DNA of 64,000 nt from Bathymodiolus brooksi (GCA_963680875.1 OY804588.1:60090369-60154368), one strand, 5' to 3'; counted from the first letter of the stretch, positions 26,201 through 36,900 are shown. Numbers and translations are program-made. The notes: generated by a model not told the origin, from the sequence alone.

Positions 26201-29148
26201 AGGACCTTCCAATGATCATTCCTGGGCAGTTTGGTTTCAACTGTCCTAGTGGTTTCAGAGAAGAAGCATTTTGAAACATTTTTCCCATAGGGTCCAATGT
26301 TAAACTAAGTCCTGCCGTAGCCGCCATTTTGAATTTCATACCGGAACAAAAAACCTACAGTTTGTAGAGGGCCATCTAATGAACATTCATGTACAGTTTG
26401 GCTTTAATCATATTTGTAGTTTCTGAGAAGAAGGCATTTGAATATTTTCCCATAGGGTCCAATGTTAATCTATGTCCTGCGGTGGCGGCCATCTTGGATT
26501 TCCGATCGGTATAAAAAACAGAAACTTTGTAGAGGACCTTCCAATGATCATTCCTGGGCAGTTTGGTTTCAACTGTCCAAGTGGTTTCAGAGAAGAAGCA
26601 TTTTGAAACATTTTTCCCATAAGGTCCAATGTTAAACTAAGTCCTGCCGTAGCCGCCATTTTCAATTTCATATCGGAACAAAAAACCTTAAGATTGTAGA
26701 GGACCATCCAATGAACATTCATGTACAGTTTGGCTTTAATCATATTTGTAGTTTCTGAGAACAAGGCATTTGAATATTTTCCCATAGGGTCCAATGTTAA
26801 TCTATGTATTGCGGTGGCGGCCATCTTGGATTTCCGATCGGCATAAAAAACAGAAACTTTGTAGAGGACCTTCCAATGATCATTCCTGGGCAGTTTGGTT
26901 TCAACTGTCCAAGTGGTTTCAGAGAAGAAGCATTTTGAAACATTTTTCCCATAGGGTCCAATGTTAAACTAAGTCCTGCCGTAGCCGCCATTTTGAATTT
27001 CATATCGGAATAAAAAACGTAAAGTTTGTAGAGGACCATCCAATGAACATTCATGTACAGTTTGGCTTTAATCATATTTGTATTTTCTGAGAAGAAGGCA
27101 TTTGAATATTTTCCCATAGGGTCCTATGTTAATCTATGTATTGCGGTGGTGGCCATCTTGGATTTCCGATCGGCATAAAAAACAGAAACTTTGTAGAGGA
27201 CCTTCCAATGATCATTCCTGGGCAGTTTGGTTTCAATTGTCCAAGTGGTTTCAGAGAAGAAGCATTTTGAAACATTTTTCCCATAGGGTCCAATGTTAAA
27301 CTAAGTCCTGCCGTAGCCGCCATTTTGAATTTCATACCGGAACAAAAAACCTAAAGTTTGTAGAGGACCATCTAATGAACATTCATGTACAGTTTGGCTT
27401 TAATCATATTTGTAGTTTCTGAGAAGAAGGCATTTGAATATTTTCCCATAGGGTCCAATGTTAATCTATGTCCTGCGGTGGCGGCCATCTTGGATTTCTG
27501 ATCGGCATAAAAAACAGAAACTTTGTAGAGGACCTTCCAATGATCATACCTGGGCAGTTTGGTTTCAACTGTCCAAGTGGTTTCAGAGAAGAAGCATTTT
27601 GAAACATTTTTCCCATAGGATCCAATGTTAAACTAAGTCCTGCCGTAGCCGCCATTTTGAATTTCATACCGGAACAAAAAACCTTAAGTTTGTAGAGGAC
27701 CATCTAATGAACATTCATGTACAGTTTGGCTTTAATCATATTTGTAGTTTCTGAGAAGAAGGCATTTGAATATTTTCCCATAGGGTCCAATGTTAATCTA
27801 TGTCCTGCGGTGGCAGCCATCTTGGATTTCCGATCGGCATAAAAAACAAAAAATTTGTAGAGGACCTTCCAATGATCATTCCTGGGCAGTTTGGTTTCAA
27901 CTGTCCAAGTGGTTTCAGAGAAGAAGCATTTTGAAACATTTTCCCCATAGGGTCCAATGTTAAACTAAGTCCTGCCGTAGCCGCCATTTTCAATTTCATA
28001 TCGGAACAAAAAACCTTAAGATTGTAGAGGACCATCCAATGAACATTCATGTACAGTTTGGCTTTAATCATATTTGTAGTTTCTGAGAAGAAGGCATTTG
28101 AATATTTTCCCATAGGGTCCAATGTTAATCTATGTCCTGTGGTGGCGGCCATCTTGGATTTCAGATCGGCATAAAAAACAAAAAATTTGTAGAGGACCTT
28201 CCAATGATCATTCCTGGGCAGTTTGGTTTCAACTGTCCAAGTGGTTTCAGAGAAGAAGCATTTTGAAACATTTTTCCCATAGGGTCCAATGTTAAACTAA
28301 GTCCTGCCGTAGCCGCCATTTTGAATTTCATACCGGAACAAAAAACCTACAGTTTGTAGAGGGCCATCTAATGAACATTCATGTACAGTTTGGCTTTAAT
28401 CATATTTGTAGTTTCTGAGAAGAAGGCATTTGAATATTTTCCCATAGGGTCCAATGTTAATCTATGTCCTGCGGTGGCGGCCATCTTGGATTTCCGATCG
28501 GTATAAAAAACATAAACTTTGTAGAGGACCTTCCAATGATCATTCCTGGGCAGTTTGGTTTCAACTGTCCAAGTGGTTTCAGAGAAGAAGCATTTTGAAA
28601 CATTTTTCCCATAAGGTCCAATGTTAAACTAAGTCCTGCCGTAGCCGCCATTTTCAATTTCATATCGGAACAAAAAACCTTAAGATTGTAGAGGACCATC
28701 CAATGAACATTCATGTACAGTTTGGCTTTAATCATATTTGTAGTTTCTGAGAACAAGGCATTTGAATATTTTCCCATAGGGTCCAATGTTAATCTATGTA
28801 TTGCGGTGGCGGCCATCTTGGATTTCCGATCGGCATAAAAAACAGAAACTTTGTAGAGGACCTTCCAATGATCATTCCTGGGCAGTTTGGTTTCAACTGT
28901 CCAAGTGGTTTCAGAGAAGAAGCATTTTGAAACATTTTTCCCATAGGGTCCAATGTTAAACTAAGTCCTGCCGTAGCCGCCATTTTGAATTTCATATCGG
29001 AACAAAAAACCTTAAGATTGTAGAGGACCATCCAATGAACATTCATGTACAGTTTGGCTTTAATCATATTTGTAGTTTCTGAGAAGAAGGCATTTGAACA
29101 TTTTCCCATAGGGTCCAATGTTAATCTATGTCCTGCGATGGCGGCCAT
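14239..29148 (+). repeat. 332-bp dimeric satellite array (about 45 units)
   Basis: The period is 332 bp. Monomer A (~167 bp) begins GCCATCTTGGATTTCCGATC. Monomer B (~165 bp) begins GCCATTTTGAATTTCATA. They are homologous to each other, both carrying GAGGACC, AGTTTGG, GAGAAGAAG and CCCATAGGGTCCAATGTTAA in register. Two units share an 18-bp deletion near 18088 and 21058. The minus-strand ORFs of 68-161 codons are by-products of the repeat: 332 is not divisible by three, so the frame shifts every unit. Confidence 0.95.
17537..28789 (+). repeat. Nested higher-order repeats within the satellite
   Basis: Diagnostic variants recur in order. 17537-20507 is repeated at 20507-23809 (2970-bp offset, then 3302 after an extra unit at 22149). 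A seven-dimer block of 2324 bp runs 21485-23809, recurs at 24473-26797, and a six-dimer version occupies 26797-28789. Marker units are those with TGTATTTTCTGAG (21768, 24080, 24756, 27080), the TTTCTGATCGG variant (22183, 25171, 27495) and GAGAACAAGGC (20467, 23769, 26757, 28749). Copies differ by only a few bases per kilobase, so expansion is recent. Confidence 0.85.
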
Positions 29149-29519
29149 CTTGGATTTCCGATCGTCATAAAAAACAGTAACTTGGTAAAGGACATTCCAA
29201 TGATCATTCCTGTACAGTTTGGGTTCAGTCAGTTCATTAATTTCAGAGAAGAAGATCTTTGAAATTTCGGCCAATCAGAGCATATTATTGGCCTTGGCAG
29301 CCATATTGAATATCCGACTGGAACGAAAAACAGTAACTTTGTAGAGGACCATCCAAGGAACATTCCTGCTAAGTTTGGTTCCAATCGGCCCAGTGGTTTC
29401 GGAGAAGAAGCTTGAAATGTGAAAAGTTTACAGACGACAGACGACAGATGACAGACAACAGACGACGGACGCCAAGTGATGGCAATAGTTCACCTGGACC
29501 TTTGGTCCAGGTGAACTAA

Positions 29520-31908
29520 AAAAGTAACGGAGGCTGAAAAGCATTATAAAAATACACTTGATAAGAATAGTAAAAATTACCGGAAAAAAATGAGGGAGGA
29601 GTTAAAAAATCTAAAAACATCTGATCCGAAGGAGTATTGGAAAATTTTAAACAGGGGTAGGGAGAAAAAACAACCCGATATTCCTATGGAAGATTTGTTC
29701 AATTTTTAAAAAAATTTAAACACGGCGCCCGATTTGCCAACTCGGGAGGAAGAACATTTAAATCATGAACCTTTGGATAATGTTAATTTTGAACAGTTAA
29801 ATGAGGGTATCAATACTTATATTTCACAGGAAGAAATACTTTCTTGTATCAAGAAACTCAAAAACAATAAAGCTAGTGGGGAAGATCACATAATAAACGA
29901 ATATATTAAATCAACATCGGGCCTGTTCTTGCCAATTTACGAGAAGATATTTAATTTAATTTTTGAAACAGGCTTTTTACCAGATATTTGGCTGATAGGG
30001 AGTATTAAACCAATATATAAGAATAAAGGCAACCCTTTAGATCCCCAAAACTTCCGTCCAATTATCATTCTTAGTTGTCTTGGCAAACTGTTTATTGCTA
30101 TTTTAAATGAAAGACTACAGGTGTTCTCAGAAGAAGTTTTTTTGTTAGAGGAAAACCAATTCGGATTTAGGAAATCATACTCGACTACAGACAGTATTTT
30201 TACATTATTTTCATTTTTCGAAATTTTAAAAAGTAAAAAGAAGAAATTATTTTGTGCGTTTGTCGACTTTGAGAAGGCGTTTGACACTGTCTGGAGAGTA
30301 GCACTGTGGTATAAACTTCTATTAAACAATATAAACTGGAAAATGTACAATGTTATTTTAAACATGTATAATGATGTTAAATCTTGTATAAATTATAATA
30401 ATTGTAAATCAGCTTACTTTTCTTGTGATATAGGAGTGAGACAATGAGAAAATCTGTCGCCTTTTCTGTTTGCATTGTTCTTAAACGATTTACAAAGCTT
30501 CTTGGAAAAAGAAAACCTACCAGGTCTTAAAACAATTGAAGAAAAAATTGAAGAAAATTTAAATATTTATTTGAAACTTTTCGTTCTGTTGTATGCAGAC
30601 GATACTGTTATTATGGCTGAATCAAGCGAAGATCTACAAGCTCAATTGAATGTTTTTGGAGAATACTGCAAAAAATGGAAATTGAAAGTAAATGCAGAAA
30701 AAACTAAAATTTTCATTTTTTCTAGAGGACGACCTCTTGTAGATATACATTTTTCATTAAATGGATCTGAAATAGAAATTGTAAACGAATTTAATTACCT
30801 CGGAATACTTTTAAACAGAACTGGAAATTTCAATAAAGCAATCACAAAGCAAGCAGAAAAGGCAAAACAGGCTATGTATGAAGTTTTAAAAAGAGGACGC
30901 ACTCATAACTTATCTGTTCAATGCCAACTCGAACTATTTGATAAAATGGTTAAACCTATACTTCTTTATGGGTCGGAAATTTGGGGATATAGTAAAAATA
31001 TTGATTGTCTGGAAAAAATACAATTACGATTTTGTAAATTACTATTGAAATTAAAATCATCGACACCAAATTATATGATTTATGGGGAACTGGGGCGATT
31101 TCCTATCGAAATTGATATAAAAATAAGGATGGTGTCATTTTGGGCCAGACTTTTATTGGGGAAAGAAACAAAACTATCGTACTTATCATATAAACTTTTA
31201 TACACTCTTTCTATTGAAGAAAATGTTCACTCCGTCTGGATTAAATATTTAAAAGAACTTTTCGATGAAACAGGCTACTCTAGTATTTGGATAAATCAAG
31301 ATATTCCAAATTCTAATTGGTTAATTTCGAGTATCAAATTACGCCTGCATGATCAATTTAAACAGGGCTGGTACTCCCTAATTGAACACTCCCCAAAAGC
31401 ATTGAATTATAGAATATTTAAGGAAAATTTCGAATTTGAAAATTACTTTAGAGTTTTAGAAGACAAGGATATTTATACCCTATGCAAATTCAGAACTACC
31501 AATCATAGATTACCAACAGAAACTGGTCGGTGGAATAATATTGACCGTGTCAATAGAATATGTACAAAATGTGACAATATAACTATTGGAGATGAATACC
31601 ATTACATAATGGAATGTGAACATTTTTCAAACTTTAGAAATAGGTTCATTGTTACAAATTTACGAGAAAGACCAAATATTCTTAAACTTAAACAAATCAT
31701 GAGTGCTTATCAAAAACAAAATTTAGAAAAATTATGTAAATTTATACGAAATATAAATAAATCTTTTGTTCTCTAGGCTGTCTCACACCCATGTCTTTGT
31801 TGTATATACTGTATATATGTTTATATCTATTCTGTATGTGTTATATGTATATTTATGTCTTCTCTGTACCGTTGTATATGGTTTATGAGAATAAAGATGA
31901 TTGATTGA
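29520..31908 (+). pseudogene. Non-LTR retrotransposon reverse transcriptase (LINE), two in-frame stops
   Basis: The frame continues from 13991 through KVTEAEKHY, a TAA at 29707, the RT domain (29734-30447: NKASGEDHI, NFRPIIILSCLGK, ENQFGFRKSYSTTD, FVDFEKAFDTVW), a TGA at 30445-30447 where the family has Gly (RQGxxLSP), and then 30475-31776 with LYADDTVIM and the C-terminal CTKC...DEYHYIMECEHF zinc-knuckle-like motif. All parts are in one frame, so only two point changes break it. The 3' end is AATAAAGATGATTGATTGA, a short GATT-repeat tail. The clade is CR1/Jockey/I-like; I cannot settle it by eye. Confidence 0.9.
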
Positions 31909-33008
31909 ACTAGAAGCAGTAAACACAACAGGTGGTACACCTGAGGAAAAGGCCTCTAGGCATGTAACTCTTGTGGGGACAACAAATGTGTTCTCTCTCT
32001 GAATTATAGAAAATTCAATAATTGTTTTACACTATTTCAACACATATTTTAATACAAGGCCTATAAAACAGATGCTTACAGAAGTGAATTTCATTTTTTT
32101 AAACGTTAAATTTAACGTAAAATATTCATATGAATAATTTCTTAGCTCCGAGCTTTGCTTTCAGATGCATACAAATCTATGTTTAACACTGTATTAGCGA
32201 TTATTTAAAAAAAATATCCATATACATATTTTTTTTTATCGAAAACAAGCCCGTAATAAATTACAGAGTTATCGAAGCGAATCATGATTAAGTTGGATAT
32301 AATGTCGCACAATAGGCTACCCGATTTGTAAGGCTTGAAGTAATTTACCATATAACAATATGTTCGTAATGATGAACGGTAAGGCCACTAAAATGCATCA
32401 ATCGCCTGTAAAATAAATAAACATAAATTATAATGTTGAATCTCCGTGAAAATATTTAACGTTTACATTTAAATCAACATCAAATTGAAATAAATATGAG
32501 TGCATAGTTCTAGATCCTGAAAAACAAAATCAAGAAATAAAATATACATAACTACTGTAAAATACACAACGATTGATGGATTATTGTGTATTGAATAGCT
32601 AAAGTTATTATCATCCAGAATGGTACAAATAAATAAACAATAATATAATACTATTATAGATTGTTCTTATATTTATCAGGGAATTATATAAACATTTGAA
32701 GAAAAAAAAATCCTGTATTTATTGTTCAATCTAATTAACTGACAAAATAGTGTTTACATGTAAATTGCATATTTCTGTTGGATCGCACAAGGGCGCGTAC
32801 GTTATGTAAACGGCATTTACATAGGGTTATGATTATTTGTTTTATATCATAAACAAAAATATTTATTGTTCATTAAGGTGCCTCATTACAATAATCAGAA
32901 TTTTAAAGCACAATAACTTTGACGCTGTACATACACAATCCTGTGCTATAAAACAAGACATAAATAGCTTAATAGAGACCGATAGTTTAATATATACTTA
33001 ATTCCTTT
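31909..33008. other. Interior of the foldback element, non-coding
   Basis: AT-rich with no convincing ORF. 32570-32665 (GATGGATTATTGTGTATTGAA) is a diverged direct copy of arm sequence at 33199-33330, so part of the arm has been duplicated inward. Confidence 0.55.
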
Positions 33009-34161
33009 TTTAGTAAATAGTCTCAGCATAGGTATTACAAGGATAATGTATTTCTCGCATGATAAACAAGTAATAGTGAAGTGACAACAGTATACGTATT
33101 CTGTACGTGTATCACACTTTGCTAATATTTTAATACATTTAAAGTCACATTTCTTAATAAACATCGCATTAAGTTAAAATACGACATGAAAATCAAATAC
33201 CAACAATTGATGGGTTATTGTGTATTGAATACACTAAATTTATTAAGGGCCAAACTAGTATGACATAAATAATAATAATAAATAAATAAATAAATACGTA
33301 TAGATACACGATAATATAATACTATAGATCGTCATATTCAATGAGCTAGTGACGACTACAGTATTACGTAATCTCTCTACTCAGCGGGTGATTTAGATGA
33401 CCGTGCGATTTAACTGGTAAAATGCAAATTTAAAAGGTAAAACGCTAAAATCCCACGATAATGCAAATTTAAAAGGAAAAACGCAAATATAAAAGGAAAA
33501 ATGCTAAAATCCCACGACAATGCAAATTTAAAAGGAAAAACGCAAATATAAAAGGAAAAACGCTAAAATCCCACGACAATGCAAATTTAAAAGGAAAAAC
33601 GCAAATATAAAAGGAAAAACGCTAAAATCCCACGACAATGCAAATTTAAAAGGAAAAACGCAAATATAAAAGGAAAAACGCTAAAATCCCACGACAATGC
33701 AAATTTAAAAGGAAAAACGCCAATATTAAAGGAAAAACGCTAAAATCCCACGACAATGCAAATTTAAAAGGAAAAATGCAAATATAAAAGGAAAAACGCT
33801 AAAATCCCACGACAATGCAAATTTAAAAGGAAAAACTCTAAAATCCCACGACAATGCAAATTTAAAAGGAAAAATGCAAATATAAAAGGAAAAACGCTAA
33901 AATCCCACGACAATGCAAATTTAAAAGGAAAAACGCTAAAATCCCACGACAATGCAAATTTAAAAGGAAAAACGCAAATATAAAAGGAAAAACGCTAAAA
34001 TGCCACGACAATGCAAATTTAAAAGGTAAAATGCAAATATAACAAGACAATTCGCTAATTTAACTGGTAAACACTAATATAACTGGTAATCTTTAATTAT
34101 TTGCATTTTACCGGGAATATTTGCATTTTACCGGGGATATTTGCATTTTCTATTTCCTAGT
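33009..34161 (-). repeat. Right inverted arm of the foldback element
   Basis: Reverse complement of 9803-10740. From the inner edge: TTTAGTAAATAGTCTCAGCA, the (AAAT)n run at 33268-33296, TAGTGACGACTACAGTATTA, a longer minisatellite block (33420-34030), and the tip ending CTATTTCCTAGT. It is about 215 bp longer than the left arm, mainly from extra minisatellite units. Confidence 0.8.
33420..34030 (-). repeat. ~59-bp minisatellite, right arm
   Basis: About eleven units of CCCACGACAATGCAAATTTA plus AAAGGAAAAACGC elements, in 59-bp and 40-bp versions as in the left arm. Every unit contains the octamer ATGCAAAT. Confidence 0.85.
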
Positions 34162-34255
34162 ACACGATTCACTTAATAATGTTGAAAAGTTTTTTGACAC
34201 GATTCACTTAATAACATGCTAGTGTATATATTGTAGGCATGTTGAAAAGTTTTTT
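34162..34255 (+). repeat. Short direct duplication beside the foldback element
   Basis: ACACGATTCACTTAATAA and ATGTTGAAAAGTTTTTTG each occur twice (34162-34196 and 34197-34255), the second copy interrupted by GCTAGTGTATATATTGTAG. It may be a footprint of insertion or repair at the right border. Confidence 0.6.
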
Positions 34256-34600
34256 GTTGCAATGTTCAATTAGATATATTAAATACAAGTACATATGCAG
34301 TCAGTCATGGTTGGTTGCAATGTCAACCATTATTGTACATTTTGAATTCTATCAACATCTTATTTTTAGCAAGCAAACAGAACAAAAATTACAGAAATGA
34401 AGAATTATTTCACTTGCCCAAGGGAAATTGAAATAAAACATTTACCAAATTTTTACTTGTGAATACTACAGCAAGTAAAACATTAAATGCCAAATGGCCT
34501 ATTTTTATTCTAATCAATCCTGGCTTCTTTTTTTTTGTAAATAAATTTTGACGAGCATTCACTTAAATTCAAACTATGTATTGTGTTATTCCTTTGTCAG
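34256..34600. other. No recognisable gene
   Basis: AT-rich sequence between the foldback element and exon-like segment P copy 2. Confidence 0.4.
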
Positions 34601-34648
34601 CTATCCGCAGCGTACTCCTCATTAGCTTCAGTGAGAGAGTTCAGCTAA
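34601..34648 (+). other. Exon-like duplicated segment P, copy 2
   Basis: Preceded by CCTTTGTCAG (acceptor-like). The frame LSAAYSSLASVREFS ends in TAA, parallel to 9077-9124. It lies about 350 bp upstream of segment Q copy 2, the same order as on the left side of the foldback element. Confidence 0.35.
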
Positions 34649-34994
34649 TCATCACTCAAAGGACAATACATAAAAAAGTCCAACTTGGTCAAGATGCTGA
34701 AGGAAGAAATCACCAGGTTTGTAAAGACACACTCTAAATTAATGTAAAGGATTTTATCATAACTAAAACATCGACAAGTGAGCATTGGTTGTTTAACTCC
34801 TCTCCCAGAGCTCTTGTCAACATATTTTACCATCTTGTACGATTGAACAGTTCCAAGGTGAATCAAATGTTACCCGACATGACATCATGTGTGATGTTGT
34901 CAGTGAATCATCACAAAATATCTAACAATCTAATTTTAAAATTAAAGATCTAGGCTTGAATGTATATTCTAGGTCAATTATAAAAGATGAAAGT

Positions 34995-35072
34995 GATTTG
35001 GTTCAGACCTCCAAGGAAGGACTCGCTGCCATCTTCGAGTCTTACCAACTCTCTGGTGGAAACCGCGAATGA
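34995..35072 (+). other. Exon-like duplicated segment Q, copy 2
   Basis: Preceded by GATGAAAG (possible AG acceptor). The frame matches copy 1, with SYQ at the variable position and the same NRE-stop end. The conserved block continues through a short 3' stretch ending CACCAAATCAAATTC. Confidence 0.4.
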
Positions 35073-35603
35073 ATGGAAAGGTTTTCATCATCACCAAATC
35101 AAATTCAGTTCTTATTTTCCATTACCTCAAAATAATTTGCACCTGCAAAAATATGGATGTACAAGTGATTTTCAACATTTTTGCCAATTTTTAAAATGTC
35201 TACTCAACGCAACCACCAATAAATTTATGTGAATAAACATTTGGTCAAACCTGGAATTGTGTAAACTGGATTGTCTTTTGACATCAGTTTCTACTCTGGG
35301 CATCACACATTTTTAACCCAAGCATGAGAGCAGGCGTCCAAGTAATCTGGGTAGTGTTTTTTATTTTTAGATAGAGCAATTCCTATCACAGATGTTGCGG
35401 TTTATCCATACACTGAACACTCAAAGAACAATTGTCCAACAAGTCAATATATTTATATATATATATATTTTCTTTCTTGTATATGACCAGATGGTCAAAT
35501 GTCAGTGGATCGTCTGAAAATATCCAACAACTGCTAATTTTAATTAGAACGAATATAAATCAAATGCTCAACTTTGAATCAAATTATTGTACAATATGAA
35601 AGT

Positions 35604-35681
35604 GATTTGGTTCAGACCTCCAAGGAAGGACTCGCTGCCATCTTCGAGTCTTACCGACTCTCTGGTGGAAACCGCGAATGA
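35604..35681 (+). other. Exon-like duplicated segment Q, copy 3
   Basis: It has ATATGAAAG before the block, SYR at the variable position and the same stop. It is 609 bp downstream of copy 2 in the same orientation. The surrounding sequence is not obviously duplicated, so the conserved unit is short. Confidence 0.4.
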
Positions 35682-35712
35682 ATGGAAAGGTTTTCATCAT
35701 CACCAAATCAAA

Positions 35713-36160
35713 TTCAATTATCTTCATTACTCAAAAATAATTTGTTGAAAGGTTTAATGTTAGAATTCTGTCCAGAACAAAATCGTCTATTTTGTACAAC
35801 TTGGGCTTCGTTTTCCAACGAAGGTTGTTTATATATGACCCGTCATTTGATTTCTCTTTTTGAAAATTTTGAAATAAATATTAAATGCATATGTACCTAT
35901 AGCTACTCACCCCTGAAAGGCATGGATAAGCAACACCAAAACATTTTTTTTCACAATGGCCTAATGGGCATCTACAAATATGTTCTCATAGGTTTGGTTT
36001 TTGCCAAGAGGTGTAGTCATTGGCAACGAGAACATCAGATTAAATATACGGGCTTGGAATATAATCATTGTTATTCATTTGGCAGAATATTAATCATCAT
36101 ATGTTCAGTAGTGGTGGCAATCTTGGATTTCAGTACAAACAAGATGAACTGTGAGCTAAT
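35713..36160. other. No recognisable gene
   Basis: Mixed AT-rich sequence; the long plus ORF that crosses it (35682-36296) joins segment Q to a repeat and does not look like a protein. Confidence 0.4.
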
Positions 36161-36169
36161 GCTCACTTA

Positions 36170-36490
36170 TGATACCCCCGCTCTTCGGCAAACAGGAAGT
36201 AGGAATCTGACGGGTCAAAAAACGCTTCCCACGATATGGGGTACCTATATGAAGCTTGTGACCAAATATCAGATTTCTGCCATCAATAGCTGCTGAGAAA
36301 AATGTGACGAAAAATGGGCATATATGTTCAATGTGTATAAAAACCAACTAAGTCGGCAAACAGGAAGTAGGAATCTGATGGGTCCAAAAACGCTACCCAC
36401 AATATGGTATACCTATATGACGCTTGTGACCAAATATCAGATTTCTGCCAACAAGTTACTCAGAAAAATGCGACGAAAAATATCTTGGAC
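36170..36490 (+). repeat. Two-unit ~175-bp tandem repeat
   Basis: GGCAAACAGGAAGTAGGAAT, ACGCTNCCCAC, GGTATACCTATATGANGC and GACCAAATATCAGATTTC recur at about 36187 and 36357. The left edge, GCTAATGCTCACTTATGATA, resembles the start of another dispersed mollusc-type repeat. It ends near GGACGGACGAACAGAGG. Non-coding. Confidence 0.65.
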
Positions 36491-36540
36491 GGACGAACAG
36501 AGGTAAAACAGTATACTAAAAACAGTATAATAAAAAAGAA

Positions 36541-36900
36541 AACTCTGTAAGGTACCATCTAATGACCAAGTACAGTTTGGGTTGAGTATAAAATTTCTGA
36601 GAAAAAGCTATGAAATTTTTCCTAGTGTTCTGTGGTGATGACAATCTTGATTTCCATTCAACACTAACAAAATAGCCATACCTTGTATAGGCCCATCAAA
36701 AAAGCATAATTCACACCACATTAAAATCGAAACAACTTAATATTTCAGCCAATTAAATCACATTAGTGGCTCTGATGGCCATATTGAATTTCTGATCTGC
36801 TCAAATATCATAAATTTTATCACGAAACATTCATACCAGGGTTGTTTCCATTTGACACAACAGTTTATGAAAACTAAAAGAAAGTTGAAACAGTGATGGT
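36541..36900 (+). repeat. Degenerate relative of the satellite monomers
   Basis: TGTAAGGTACCATCTAATGA, TACAGTTTGGGTT, ATTTCTGAGAAAAAGC and GATGACAATCTTGATTTCC follow the order of satellite monomer B. A second, weaker unit follows at about 36780 (GGCCATATTGAATTTCTGAT). It is an old copy without intact ends. Confidence 0.55.

Larger units (their letters stand above)
13992..29519 (+). mobile_element. HINE-like element 2, 15.5 kb, expanded satellite carrier
   Basis: The termini equal those of element 1: CCAGAGGCTCTCAAGAGCC at 13992 and the CACCTGGACC/GGTCCAGGTG hairpin plus AACTAA at 29519. The first and last units also match element 1. Between them the 332-bp array has about 45 dimers instead of seven. 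Removing exactly 13992-29519 rejoins the LINE reading frame, which fixes the borders and shows insertion without target duplication. It has no coding capacity. Confidence 0.85.
9803..34161. mobile_element. Long-inverted-repeat (foldback-like) element carrying later insertions
   Basis: The two termini are mirror images: ACTAGGAAATAGAAAATGC at 9803 and its complement ending at 34161. Complementarity continues through the minisatellite and into unique sequence up to 10740 on the left and from 33009 on the right, giving arms of about 0.94 and 1.15 kb. Without the inserted LINE and two HINE-like elements the element would be about 3.2 kb. No transposase is visible, so it is non-autonomous. I could not find a clear target-site duplication. 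Confidence 0.75.

Noticed and set aside
14239..29148. CRISPR-like array
   Set aside because: Units are 332 bp, adjoining and homologous throughout, with no spacers, and the genome is eukaryotic.
11875..29274. Dozens of minus-strand ORFs of 68-212 codons (KMAATAGLSLTLDPMGK type)
   Set aside because: They follow the satellite. 332 bp is not a multiple of three, so each unit changes frame and ends. The repeated ATGGCGGC start coincides with the YY1-like motif. No protein-like signature is present.
29937..30365. 142-codon minus-strand ORF
   Set aside because: It is the shadow of the LINE reverse transcriptase on the opposite strand.
9803..34161. Target-site duplication around the foldback element
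   Set aside because: Left flank CATGCGC and right flank ACACGATT share no convincing direct repeat, so none is claimed.
35682..36296. 204-codon plus-strand ORF
   Set aside because: It runs from segment Q through unrelated AT-rich sequence into a tandem repeat; no protein family is recognisable.
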